Below are positions 25,223-33,024 of a DNA stretch of 37,773 bases, in pieces. Where the stretch lies: the NCBI GenBank assembly GCA_902500805.1, contig CABVSA010000031.1, forward strand, positions 1-37,773. The letters are read 5' to 3'. The first letter of the stretch is position 1; each line of letters begins with the position of its first letter. The notes below the pieces were generated by a model. It saw only the letters and a program-made list of their open reading frames with translations. It ran no database searches and had not been told where the DNA came from. A program made the translations under genes and the position numbers. Origin of the DNA: an uncultured Nitrospira sp. (GTDB taxonomy: Bacteria > Nitrospirota > Nitrospiria > Nitrospirales > Nitrospiraceae).

Positions 25223-25465
25223 CTAATCCTCCATTCTGATACTGTACTTAGCCAGAATGGCTTGGCCGGCCGCATAACTCGAAAAATCAATGATGTCGTC
25301 AATATGCAACTCAATCCCAAAGGTCGCTTCCAAGGCGGCAATCAACGCCATGTGCCCTACGCTGTCCCACGTCGACACATCTTGATACTTCAAATTCGAT
25401 AACTTGGCCTCTTCCACCATGAGCGTGGTCTGAAAGGCCGCCGCGTATTTCTCACGATTTGTCAT
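25223..25465 (-). CDS. Acyl carrier protein
   Basis: An 80-aa acidic helical protein with Ser35 in WDSVGHMALI, the 4'-phosphopantetheine attachment motif. I chose ATG 25465, preceded by AAAGGAAACCCT; a longer frame from 25489 is less likely. It is followed at once by the FabZ-like gene. As a pathway-specific ACP it would carry the acyl group loaded by the AMP ligase (27883-29325) and presented to FabZ-like, LuxE or LuxC proteins. Which enzyme loads and unloads it cannot be read from the sequence. Confidence 0.9.
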   Translation of the reverse strand: MTNREKYAAAFQTTLMVEEAKLSNLKYQDVSTWDSVGHMALIAALEATFGIELHIDDIIDFSSYAAGQAILAKYSIRMED

Positions 25466-25605
25466 AGGGTTTCCTTTCTGCATGATCACCCTCTTTTAAT
25501 CAGATGCTGCCAGCCGCCACCGGTATTCGTGTGGCGATCGCAGAATCCAGATGCCTGCATCCCTCTTCGCTCACCGGAAGACAGTAGATGTTGGTCAGCA
25601 TGCCG

Positions 25606-26814
25606 TTAGCAATCGGCTACCGTTCTTGATAATGTCTCGATCAGATTGTAGCCGTCCCACACCACACCGATATCAAGGGCCTTGCCGACAGGCACTACTC
25701 GATCGATCCCAGTCCAACCCATATTCACAACGAGCGAAATGATCTCCTCAGGATCAACACCAAAACATGTTACAGTCTGATACCGTTCCCCCACGATAGT
25801 TTTCAATGATTCCACACTCTTGACGACTGCCTCGAAGAAGAATCCATATCGTCCCTTATAGTGCTCTATTCCCGATGATAGTTCCCTTAGCCGCACACGA
25901 TAGATCAGGTTCTGGTGGCGAGTCACAGACACACAAGAATCCAGCAGGACGGATATGCGGCAAAGATGGGCATACTTATCCAACCCGTGCATCACCGGTG
26001 ATGGCGGCTTTGATAGCAATAGGTGCTCGACTGCACCCCAAAACCTCAGCATCGCCCGATCCACTTCAGCTGCGTCTCCTCGCCACAACACCAAATACGG
26101 AGATGAACAGGCGTTCTGATCCAGCACAAACACATCGTTGTAAAATCCTGCCGCAAGCGCCTCTACCGCTTCTTTCTCTGCAGCCAATACAGCGCTTGCA
26201 TCCATCACACACAGCGAATACCGATCAGCAAACACCACGTCTACGCACCGAGGCGATACTGGCAGAGTTCGCAGATGGGCAATCGTCGTATCCCCACCCC
26301 ATAGAATACGAGCGTGACAGGATTCCGACAGGGCCGCCGTAATAGCATCATCGTGCGGGTACAGGATGACGCGAATCATAGACGCCACCCGTTCGTGGCC
26401 AAGCTGTTTGGCGATTCGATCTATTTCGGCGCAAATAAGACTGGTCTGTGGATGCCTCTTGCCTGAAACTCGCACAATATTCGCATTCCCGGCGAGAAGG
26501 CCGATGCCCAGGGAAAATGCAAAATTGACCGGTACGTTGCCGGGAGCAATATGGAATGCGATACCCCGACCGATTCTTTGTCTTTGGCTCTTCCAGTCTC
26601 TTGCCAGACGCTGAAGATTCGCTTTCCGGCACCAATACGCAAATCCCACCAGATCTGGATAGGTCCGGATCGCAGGATTGGCCAGGAGCCCTTGGGAAAG
26701 CTCGGCTAAAAATGCTACGGCCTCATACGAGTACGGCTGCATCGGCTTCGCCTCGATCTCACTCAGCCGTCCTCCGACGAGGACCTCTACTGGCAAATCA
26801 GATACGCACTTCAT
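25606..26814 (-). CDS. LuxC-like acyl-CoA/acyl-protein reductase
   Basis: A 402-aa member of the LuxC aldehyde-dehydrogenase-like family, which reduces an acyl group bound on LuxE to an aldehyde with NADPH. The nucleotide-binding entry is GRGIAFHIAPGNVPVNFAFS (82-101). The active-site segment LDQNACSSPYLV places the nucleophile at Cys236. The ATG at 26814 overlaps luxE by 17 bp; the upstream extension of the frame (to 27078) falls in luxE and is rejected. It is not part of a luciferase operon (no luxA/luxB), so the aldehyde probably feeds glycan or lipid synthesis rather than light. Confidence 0.88.
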   Translation of the reverse strand: MKCVSDLPVEVLVGGRLSEIEAKPMQPYSYEAVAFLAELSQGLLANPAIRTYPDLVGFAYWCRKANLQRLARDWKSQRQRIGRGIAFHIAPGNVPVNFAFSLGIGLLAGNANIVRVSGKRHPQTSLICAEIDRIAKQLGHERVASMIRVILYPHDDAITAALSESCHARILWGGDTTIAHLRTLPVSPRCVDVVFADRYSLCVMDASAVLAAEKEAVEALAAGFYNDVFVLDQNACSSPYLVLWRGDAAEVDRAMLRFWGAVEHLLLSKPPSPVMHGLDKYAHLCRISVLLDSCVSVTRHQNLIYRVRLRELSSGIEHYKGRYGFFFEAVVKSVESLKTIVGERYQTVTCFGVDPEEIISLVVNMGWTGIDRVVPVGKALDIGVVWDGYNLIETLSRTVADC

Positions 26815-27886
26815 AGGTATCACTGCATCCACGAACTTCAGCTTCCGGGACGCGCCCGATGACTTGAAAGTACTTCCCCAGCCGCCCACAGGGACAATCA
26901 TCCTCGCCGAGGAGAATACCGAGATCCTCCGTGAGCAATGCATGCCCCGGATAGCTGAGTGGCACAATAGACAGGACTTCGATGATCCCTTCCTGGCCAA
27001 TCTCTGCCACAGCAAACGTGTACGGATCACGAATAATGACGTCCGCATAGGTCGGCGCATGCAACCAGCCTTCCTCACACTGGAGAAAGAGCGCTCCCGT
27101 TTGCTCTACCATCCCATAGTAATTGACGATCTTCAGGCCCCCCACACAAGACTGCAGGGCCATCCGGAATGTCTCATCGTCCACAGCCTGATCATGCATT
27201 TTTTTCCATCCCCCGCCATGCAGCAGGATGCCGGATTGAATCGGCAAGATTTTGCCTAACTGCTGCAGTGGCAACACCCAATGCAACCACATGATGAACG
27301 TGAACCCGAAGATAAAGATCGGCGCGTCTCTGTGCCGATCGAGAAAAGCCTCGATAGCTGGCAGATCTAGATTCATTGACGCATTCAGCGCGTATGTCAC
27401 ATCCTGCCCATACAACGAAAATCCCAGTAGACCTGCCCCTCGTGCTGAATAAGCGGATCGATCCTCCACCGTGCCGGGAGAATCTACGACGAGCATTGGA
27501 AGCCGGTTCTTCCCCAACAGTCGGCCCATCAATCTGGACAACACCTTCGTCTGAAACGATGCCGTGGCACGATCCAGATAGATCTTCGAAACCTGCTGGC
27601 CAGTTGTCCCGGACGAAGTCATGGTCTTGTAGGTTTCCGACCAATCGATGCTCAGCAGGTCAAATTCTTTGAACAATCTGACCGGAAGATACGGGACCTG
27701 CTCCAGCGGAAGAACGGCCTCGCTGTCAATCCCTTGCACCGCCATGATCCGCCGATACGCGTCACACTTTGCAGCATGCCACCGGGTCAGCTCGCAAAGC
27801 GCACCGGCTAAGAGTGCTGACTTCCTGCTCGCCTCGATCCCATAGGGCTCCAAATCGAGCCAGCGGGAGAAGTCCGGAGCTTTCAT
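26798..27886 (-). CDS. LuxE-like acyl-protein synthetase
   Basis: A 362-aa adenylating enzyme of the LuxE family that activates a fatty or other acid and holds it as an acyl-enzyme thioester. The AMP-binding loop TMTSSGTTG is at 88-96, with YYGMVEQTG as the central motif. The tail CPCGRLGKYFQVIGRVPEAE is followed by GCSD, whose Cys354 is near the position where the acyl-accepting cysteine is expected. The start overlaps the stop of the AMP-ligase gene by ATGA, so the two are coupled, and it overlaps luxC. LuxE and LuxC normally act as one fatty-acid-reductase complex. Confidence 0.88.
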   Translation of the reverse strand: MKAPDFSRWLDLEPYGIEASRKSALLAGALCELTRWHAAKCDAYRRIMAVQGIDSEAVLPLEQVPYLPVRLFKEFDLLSIDWSETYKTMTSSGTTGQQVSKIYLDRATASFQTKVLSRLMGRLLGKNRLPMLVVDSPGTVEDRSAYSARGAGLLGFSLYGQDVTYALNASMNLDLPAIEAFLDRHRDAPIFIFGFTFIMWLHWVLPLQQLGKILPIQSGILLHGGGWKKMHDQAVDDETFRMALQSCVGGLKIVNYYGMVEQTGALFLQCEEGWLHAPTYADVIIRDPYTFAVAEIGQEGIIEVLSIVPLSYPGHALLTEDLGILLGEDDCPCGRLGKYFQVIGRVPEAEVRGCSDTYEVRI

Positions 27887-29325
27887 GCCAGACAGGTTCC
27901 GTTCTGGGGTCTTAATTCCGCATATTGCACCTTCCCGGCGTCATTGCGTGGCAAGCTATCAACCCCATAAATGACAACCCCCTTCAGTGCCACTTTTAGG
28001 TATTGGACAACCAACGTCTTAACCTGCGGAGCCTGCCCTGCGGCCTCGTAAGGCACGTAGACTTCCAATAGGTCGTCGGACCCTGCACATGCCGCCACAT
28101 GGCCTTCCTCATGGAGAAACGATTCTACATCGGCGAGATTGACGCGATGTCCAAACAACTTAATAAACCGCTTCAACCGTCCGACGATGTAATAATCACC
28201 GTCCTCATCCCGCCGGGCGATATCTCCTGTCCTCAAGACCCCGTGACGCTCATCTCCCTTGGTAAGATCTTCATACCCTTTGGCATAGCCCATCGACACA
28301 TTCGGACCCTGGTATACAAGTTCCCCGGTGACACCAGCTTCAGTGATCGCGTGCCCATCCTGATCCTCAAGCCAGAGCCGGCCACCGGGAATGGCAACAC
28401 CAATACTGCCGGCTTTTGACACGGCTTTCGCTGATGGCAAATAGGATATTCTGGCCGTTGCCTCCACTTGCCCGTACATTGTGAAATACTGCATGCCACG
28501 GCTGGCACAATGCGTCGCATACTTTCTGGTTATTGCCGGCTCCATGCGCCCACCTGCCTGCGTCAAGGTCCTCAAGCTGGGAAGATCCATCGATGTAAAG
28601 CGCAACCGTTCAAGCATCTCGTAATGGTAGGGCACGCCACCCAAACTTGTCGCACCTACGTCTCGGAGAAAGTCCCAAAAAGACCGATCGAAGAACGTCG
28701 TTTTAGCCACAGCAATAGTGGCACCCACCACTACATGACTATGGAGAATAGAGAGACCATACGTATAACTAGGTGGCAGCGTCGTGATGGGAATTTCCTC
28801 GCCATCCAATTCCAGATACTGAGCGATAGATTCCGCGTTATTCCATATATTCTCATACGACAGACGGACCAACTGAGGACTCCCGGTGCTGCCTGATGTG
28901 CCGAGCAGCACTGCAAGAGACTCGTGAACCTCATACGGTGGGGAGTCCAGATCAAGCAAGCAGTAGCCATCAAAGGCAATCAGACACACCACATCTGCAA
29001 ACTCTCCTCTTCTAGATTCCGGCAACCATACAGATCCAGGGCGATAGGAGGCCATGAGACTCTGTAACTGCCTGGACGGCATGCCGACACTGACCATCAA
29101 AGGGATCGCATCGGCAGCCAACAGACCTAAATATCCGGTAAGCCCTGCAAGATCATTGTCGACCATGCACAACACCACACGCCGTTGCATGAGCGTAAAG
29201 GCAGATGTCTCAGCTAATTCCGTCACCTTGCTGTACGACAAATGCCGGCCATCACTATCCCGAAATAGCACTCTGGAGTGGTGCGCGGATACATACTTCG
29301 ACAACCTGGTTTGCAAGTTACACAT
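27883..29325 (-). CDS. AMP-dependent acyl synthetase/ligase
   Basis: A 480-aa ANL-superfamily enzyme. Motif A3 is LLGTSGSTGSP (140-150), A5 is MYGQVEATAR, A7 is LRTGDIARRDEDG, A8 is IVGRLKRFIKLFGHRVNL and the A10 lysine is in NDAGKVQY. Start ATG 29325 is preceded by GGGAG; the longer frame to 29466 would enter the aminotransferase gene. It most likely adenylates a carboxylic acid and loads it on the nearby ACP (or CoA). Possible substrates cannot be told from motifs. It is the first gene of the acyl block, coupled to luxE. Confidence 0.88.
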   Translation of the reverse strand: MCNLQTRLSKYVSAHHSRVLFRDSDGRHLSYSKVTELAETSAFTLMQRRVVLCMVDNDLAGLTGYLGLLAADAIPLMVSVGMPSRQLQSLMASYRPGSVWLPESRRGEFADVVCLIAFDGYCLLDLDSPPYEVHESLAVLLGTSGSTGSPQLVRLSYENIWNNAESIAQYLELDGEEIPITTLPPSYTYGLSILHSHVVVGATIAVAKTTFFDRSFWDFLRDVGATSLGGVPYHYEMLERLRFTSMDLPSLRTLTQAGGRMEPAITRKYATHCASRGMQYFTMYGQVEATARISYLPSAKAVSKAGSIGVAIPGGRLWLEDQDGHAITEAGVTGELVYQGPNVSMGYAKGYEDLTKGDERHGVLRTGDIARRDEDGDYYIVGRLKRFIKLFGHRVNLADVESFLHEEGHVAACAGSDDLLEVYVPYEAAGQAPQVKTLVVQYLKVALKGVVIYGVDSLPRNDAGKVQYAELRPQNGTCLA

Positions 29326-29389
29326 GGTCCACTCCCGTCCCCGCACGGGTGTACTGCATCTGATCGCGTGAACACTGATTTGAACCTGT

Positions 29390-30748
29390 TCACGCCGCTT
29401 GTGTGTCCCAAAGCATCGTGGAGCGAGGGACCGGCACGAGCGCACTGCCACGGTCCGACCACGCACCGATCTGCAGCCTTCGAATAACCTCCGTCACTCG
29501 ATCGATATCCTCATCGCTCATGTCATGATAGCTCGGCAAGTTTATGGCACGCTCCGGCACTGACCAGGCGATGGTATTTGCCATCACGGGTGTAAACATC
29601 GGCAAACTGGACAGCGGCCAAAAGAAGACCCGTGCATCCATGTTTTCTGCAGCAAAAGCCCGTTGCAGTGTGTCCCTAGAAATAGGGGAACCAGGGTCGA
29701 AGACCACCGTAGGCATCCAGGCACCATGGATTGTCCCGTGAGGTTCAGGATTCATGTGAACGCCGGGTACATCCCTCAAACGCTCACGATAGGCTTCCAG
29801 AATTGTGCGCTTGCGGCCGATGAGCTCGTCGATTCGTTCCATCTGCGCACAACCAATTGCCGCCTGCACATTGGACATCTTAAATTTGAATCCCACCATT
29901 TCTGGCCAAAACTGTTTCACTTGACCGCGCACACGGCCATGGTTGCTCAGCGTGAGAACACGCTCGAAGAGTTCATCGTCATCCGTAACAAACATGCCGC
30001 CTTCGCCAGTTGTAATCGTCTTAGTGCCGTGAAAGGAGAACGCCCCAAACTTGCCCATCGCCCCGGCCCGTTTACCGAAGTACATCGATCCCACTGCCTC
30101 AGCCGCGTCCTCAATCACTGGAATACCATACTTTTCCCCAAGTGCTAACAGATGCTTCATGTCACACAGATTTCCATACAAGTGCACAGCAACAATTGCC
30201 TTGGTACGTGGAGTAATCGCGGCTTCAGCCCGTTCCGGATCAATACACCAGGACTCTGCCATGATATCCACAAATACCGGTGTCGCTCCAAGATTGACGA
30301 TGGGGGACACCGTCGCGATCCAATTGGTATCAGCCAGGATGACTTCATCACCTGGACCAATACCGAGCGCCGCCAACCCCATATGCAACGCACCCGTACA
30401 GCTGGACGTGGCAATGGCATGTCGGATCCCAAGATGTTGCTTAAAAAGATCTTCGAACTGCTGAATGTAGGCGTAACAGTGCTCGCCCCATCCATTCGTT
30501 GCGGCATCCGTGGCATACCGCACCTCAAGTTCCGTAATGGACGGCTTGGTGTACAGAATGCGAGGCTTCGTTAAGGTCTCACCATTGGAACTGCGTCCAC
30601 GAACACTTGCTCCCACCTCTTGAGAGAGCGAAGCTGCTTCCTCTCCTCGTCTTTTCGGCACTGCGGCAGAATCTGGATCTGCTGCGGCGGGTACCCGCTT
30701 CACCGAATTAGCCATAGATGGTTTGAGGTAACGAACACGTGCCGTCAT
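29390..30748 (-). CDS. DegT/DnrJ/EryC1-family aminotransferase
   Basis: A 452-aa PLP enzyme, likely acting on a nucleotide ketosugar. The core from about residue 62 has the SSCTGALHMGLAALGIGPGD phosphate-binding region, VIEDAAEAVG (Asp214) and FSFHGTKTITTGEGG with Lys243 as the Schiff-base lysine. GDP-perosamine synthase-like features suggest a 4-keto-6-deoxy sugar substrate. The first 60 residues are extra compared with the family. They begin RVRYLKPSM, which resembles the real domain start RILYTKPSI at 63-71, as if the start had been duplicated. AAGGAGGTGG before ATG 30748 supports the long start. No Fe-S motif is visible, so it is not a DdhC-type dehydratase. Confidence 0.88.
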   Translation of the reverse strand: MTARVRYLKPSMANSVKRVPAAADPDSAAVPKRRGEEAASLSQEVGASVRGRSSNGETLTKPRILYTKPSITELEVRYATDAATNGWGEHCYAYIQQFEDLFKQHLGIRHAIATSSCTGALHMGLAALGIGPGDEVILADTNWIATVSPIVNLGATPVFVDIMAESWCIDPERAEAAITPRTKAIVAVHLYGNLCDMKHLLALGEKYGIPVIEDAAEAVGSMYFGKRAGAMGKFGAFSFHGTKTITTGEGGMFVTDDDELFERVLTLSNHGRVRGQVKQFWPEMVGFKFKMSNVQAAIGCAQMERIDELIGRKRTILEAYRERLRDVPGVHMNPEPHGTIHGAWMPTVVFDPGSPISRDTLQRAFAAENMDARVFFWPLSSLPMFTPVMANTIAWSVPERAINLPSYHDMSDEDIDRVTEVIRRLQIGAWSDRGSALVPVPRSTMLWDTQAA

Positions 30749-31127
30749 GCGACCACCTCCTTGTGCCCGACTGTCATAGACCTCCCGTCACTCTCGACCG
30801 TGATGACGGTGCTCCAACACCTCGCCTTGTTCATTTCCCGGCATGATCAAGGTCCCTCGTGACCACTATTCCCCTCACCGGCGCTCCTCAGCGAGAGACA
30901 TCTGTCCGAATGATTCCGTGTACGCCGGTGAAATGATTGCCTCTTGCAGCAGATCAGTATCCTATGATGCGTCTATTTTCTGCTCATGCTCGAAGTGGAA
31001 CGTCCTATGCTTTATTCCTCCTGAGTGTGAGACTTAATCTCACACTCAGCCATGCTGGCTGCGCCACCATGGCTGAGCACACACGCACAATCTCATGTTC
31101 TACTTCAGCGCGACTTCTCCGTCAGCA
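30749..31127. other. 379-bp intergenic region with paired hairpins
   Basis: No supported gene. It carries two perfect inverted repeats that overlap by 5 nt (31021-31049 and 31045-31080), described separately, and otherwise unremarkable sequence. It separates the cytidylyltransferase from the aminotransferase gene on the same strand. Confidence 0.6.
31021..31080 (-). promoter_or_regulatory. Two mutually exclusive hairpins, attenuator-like
   Basis: Hairpin 1: CTGAGTGTGAGA, loop CTTAA, TCTCACACTCAG (31021-31049; 12-bp perfect stem). Hairpin 2: CTCAGCCATG (31045-31054), 13-nt loop, CATGGCTGAG (31068-31077; 10-bp perfect stem). The CTCAG at 31045-31049 is shared, so both cannot form together. On the minus-strand RNA, hairpin 2 is made first and hairpin 1 would displace it. 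No U-run follows on that strand, so this may be an mRNA switch or processing site rather than a simple terminator. Confidence 0.5.
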
Positions 31128-31898
31128 TTACCACACCTTCCATGGAGCAGAACCTGACTGCCATAACTCTTCCAATTGCGTTTTATCTCGAACAGTATCC
31201 ATAGGGCGCCAAAACCCACGATGCTCAAATGCCATCAATTCTCCTATAGCCGCGAGCTGATCCAGTGGGCCCCCTTCCCATGATGTCTGATCACCATCAA
31301 TCAGATCGATGACTTTCGGAGAAAGCACAAAAAACCCACCATTGATAAAGCCTCCGTCACCAGGCGGCTTTTCTTTAAATCCCGTCACGTGCCGTTTATT
31401 CAAGATGAGTGCTCCGTACCGACCTGGAGGCACGACCGCGCACACCGTCGCGAGCTTTCCATGCGATCGATGAAAGTCGATTTCAGCCCTCACATCAAGA
31501 TCCGTGACGCCATCTCCATAGGTGCAGCAGAATACTTCCTCGCGTTTCAGATACTCTGTGACACGTTTCAGGCGACCCCCGGTCAATGTGTGTTCCCCGG
31601 TATCCACCAACGTCACACGCCAAGGTTCGGCATGATTCTGATGAACCTCAATTTTGTCATGCGCAATGTCAATGGTGACATCCGATCGGTACATCGAATA
31701 GTTGACAAAGTAGTCCTTCACCATCGAGCCCTTGTAACCAAGACAGATAATGAACTCGTTGATTCCATGCGCAGAATAAATCTTCATGATGTGCCAGATG
31801 ATCGGTTTACCTCCGATCTCAACCATCGGCTTGGGGCGTCCCACAGTTTCTTCGCTGAGGCGTGAACCCAATCCTCCTGCTAGAATGACAGCTTTCAT
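31128..31898 (-). CDS. rfbF: Glucose-1-phosphate cytidylyltransferase
   Basis: A 256-aa nucleotidyltransferase making CDP-glucose from CTP and glucose-1-phosphate, the entry point to CDP-3,6-dideoxyhexoses and related sugars. It starts MKAVILAGGLGSRLSEET, then RPKPMVEIGGKPIIWHIMKI, TYGDGVTDLD and GFKEKPPGDGGFINGGFFVL, a near-textbook RfbF/DdhA pattern and length (about 257 aa). I chose ATG 31898, with GAGGAGAGG just upstream; the longer frame (31967) adds a non-homologous leader. The CDP-glucose 4,6-dehydratase that normally follows is not in this window. A sigma-54-like site lies about 28 bp upstream. Confidence 0.93.
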   Translation of the reverse strand: MKAVILAGGLGSRLSEETVGRPKPMVEIGGKPIIWHIMKIYSAHGINEFIICLGYKGSMVKDYFVNYSMYRSDVTIDIAHDKIEVHQNHAEPWRVTLVDTGEHTLTGGRLKRVTEYLKREEVFCCTYGDGVTDLDVRAEIDFHRSHGKLATVCAVVPPGRYGALILNKRHVTGFKEKPPGDGGFINGGFFVLSPKVIDLIDGDQTSWEGGPLDQLAAIGELMAFEHRGFWRPMDTVRDKTQLEELWQSGSAPWKVW

Positions 31899-31925
31899 AG
31901 CCACCTCTCCTCTTCGAAAAGAAAG

Positions 31926-31942
31926 ATTCAAACTGCGTGCCA
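31926..31942 (-). promoter_or_regulatory. Sigma-54-like promoter upstream of rfbF
   Basis: Minus strand TGGCACGCAGTTTGAAT: a perfect TGGCAC -24 box, 5 nt, then TTGAA. The -12 element lacks the usual GC (TTGCA), which is a serious defect. In favour are a start point about 15-25 nt before the rfbF ribosome site, a palindrome 61 bp upstream (32003-32017, CGGCA-N5-TGCCG) where an activator could bind, and recurrence in repeat copy A. Confidence 0.35.
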
Positions 31943-32072
31943 GCAAAAGTGATGGTTTCTCCAGCACAGAACCACTTGTCTGAGAGCTAGATGCAGAGTG
32001 CTCGGCAGATTATGCCGATCAGGACGGAAGAATTGTCCAGGAGCGAAGGAGGGAATGCGTCAGAAGAGCGTC
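31926..32072 (-). repeat. Dispersed element, copy B
   Basis: Counterpart of 20017-20160 (see there). It contains the sigma-54-like block at 31926-31942, the palindrome CGGCA-GATTA-TGCCG at 32003-32017, a second inverted repeat GGAC...GTCC inside the 41-nt conserved block (31998-32038), and AAGGAGGG at 32046-32053. Its right end runs into the last codons and stop of the PilZ gene (stop at 32060). Confidence 0.6.
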
Positions 32073-32782
32073 GGCCCTCCGGACTTCTGAATCGCCCAAT
32101 GCTCGATAGCTTGCCGAACTGATCCACCCCAACCTCGATACTCGATATATTCCATTTCGTTGAACCGAAACTCAATCCCAATCGTTTCACTGCCATGTCG
32201 TACATCGACGTTTTTTACGACACCTGTCAAATTGGTAATGTGCCCGAGTCCAGGCAGTTCGAACTCCAGACGAACTGCCGATCCCGACCGCAACCACGCC
32301 GGTCTTCGAACCAAGGTCACACTGCAGCCTCCCCCGCTAAGATCTTTCAGTAAACCGCCAAAATAGCTGTTCCCAGGTAACACGGAGGAAGAACCGCTCG
32401 TCGTGTCCGCTTGCATCAAAAGAATCGGTTCGTTAGCGGAGGCTCGGAGATGCTTACGCAGGTGCATTTCCTCTACGTTCTTCGGGTAGGCCACGAAGAG
32501 TAACGGCACCGGGGAGGTAATCAGATCGCGAAACTCACTCCGGTACCCGACCAGCTTGCCGTCATGAAGATAGCTCACGGTGCAGGGAGTCCCGCTCTCA
32601 ACCCGCTGGTCATGACTCAGCGGAAGCGGCCATTCACAGACAAGCCACGCGTGATCTTTCCAGCCCAACAGTGTTGAGCCATACATCACTTTCTGGCCAT
32701 CAAGCGTCAGAGAAAGCTTGATCGCCAGTCCCACAGATAGAAACGATGCTGGAGAGGGAGTCGCCTCGACTAAGTCGTTCAT
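32060..32782 (-). CDS. YcgR-like PilZ protein (flagellar brake type)
   Basis: A 240-aa two-domain protein. The first half (about 15-100) is a beta-rich domain with the pattern of the YcgR N-terminal domain, and the second half is PilZ. PilZ has Arg109-x3-Arg113 (RKHLR) directly at the domain border and D147-L-S-G-G-G152, the complete c-di-GMP-binding set. I chose ATG 32782, preceded by GAGGAAGGAACAGG. YcgR proteins bind the stator or rotor and slow the motor when c-di-GMP is high. It diverges from the HD-GYP gene. The end of the gene overlaps repeat copy B. Confidence 0.85.
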   Translation of the reverse strand: MNDLVEATPSPASFLSVGLAIKLSLTLDGQKVMYGSTLLGWKDHAWLVCEWPLPLSHDQRVESGTPCTVSYLHDGKLVGYRSEFRDLITSPVPLLFVAYPKNVEEMHLRKHLRASANEPILLMQADTTSGSSSVLPGNSYFGGLLKDLSGGGCSVTLVRRPAWLRSGSAVRLEFELPGLGHITNLTGVVKNVDVRHGSETIGIEFRFNEMEYIEYRGWGGSVRQAIEHWAIQKSGGPTLF

Positions 32783-32831
32783 CCTGTTCCTTCCTCGCTG
32801 AGCAATCGTTACAAACACTCGCTGATGGGCT

Positions 32832-32859
32832 CTATCGGCCCAGCACGGACTTTTCTTGA
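32832..32859 (-). promoter_or_regulatory. Possible sigma-28 promoter of the YcgR-like gene
   Basis: Minus strand TCAAGAAA, 12 nt, GCCGATAG. The -10 box matches 7 of 8 and the -35 box about half. The expected start gives a leader of about 43 nt before ATG 32782. Weaker than the fliC site but with the same TCAAG start of the -35 box. Confidence 0.4.
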
Positions 32860-32930
32860 GCACCAAGGATACGAGATGGAACACATTGATTCAGAATGGA
32901 TTCCAACACGCAGCGTCCTGCACACACCGA

Positions 32931-32958
32931 TCAAGTTCACTCTTTCTTTCGCCGATAA
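32931..32958 (+). promoter_or_regulatory. Sigma-28 promoter of the HD-GYP/hybrid kinase operon
   Basis: TCAAGTTC (6 of 8), 12 nt, then GCCGATAA (8 of 8). The spacer is one base longer than canonical. Transcription would begin near 32965, about 60 nt before ATG 33025, which also supports that start codon over the ATG at 32980. Confidence 0.6.
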
Positions 32959-33024
32959 CGCTCGCGAACCAGCTGTAAGATGAAGATCCGTTCGACGACG
33001 CCTCCGACCTGGAGTCCACGATTT

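Noticed and set aside
25606..27886. Bioluminescence (lux) operon
   Set aside because: luxA, luxB and luxD are absent; LuxC and LuxE families also occur outside light production.
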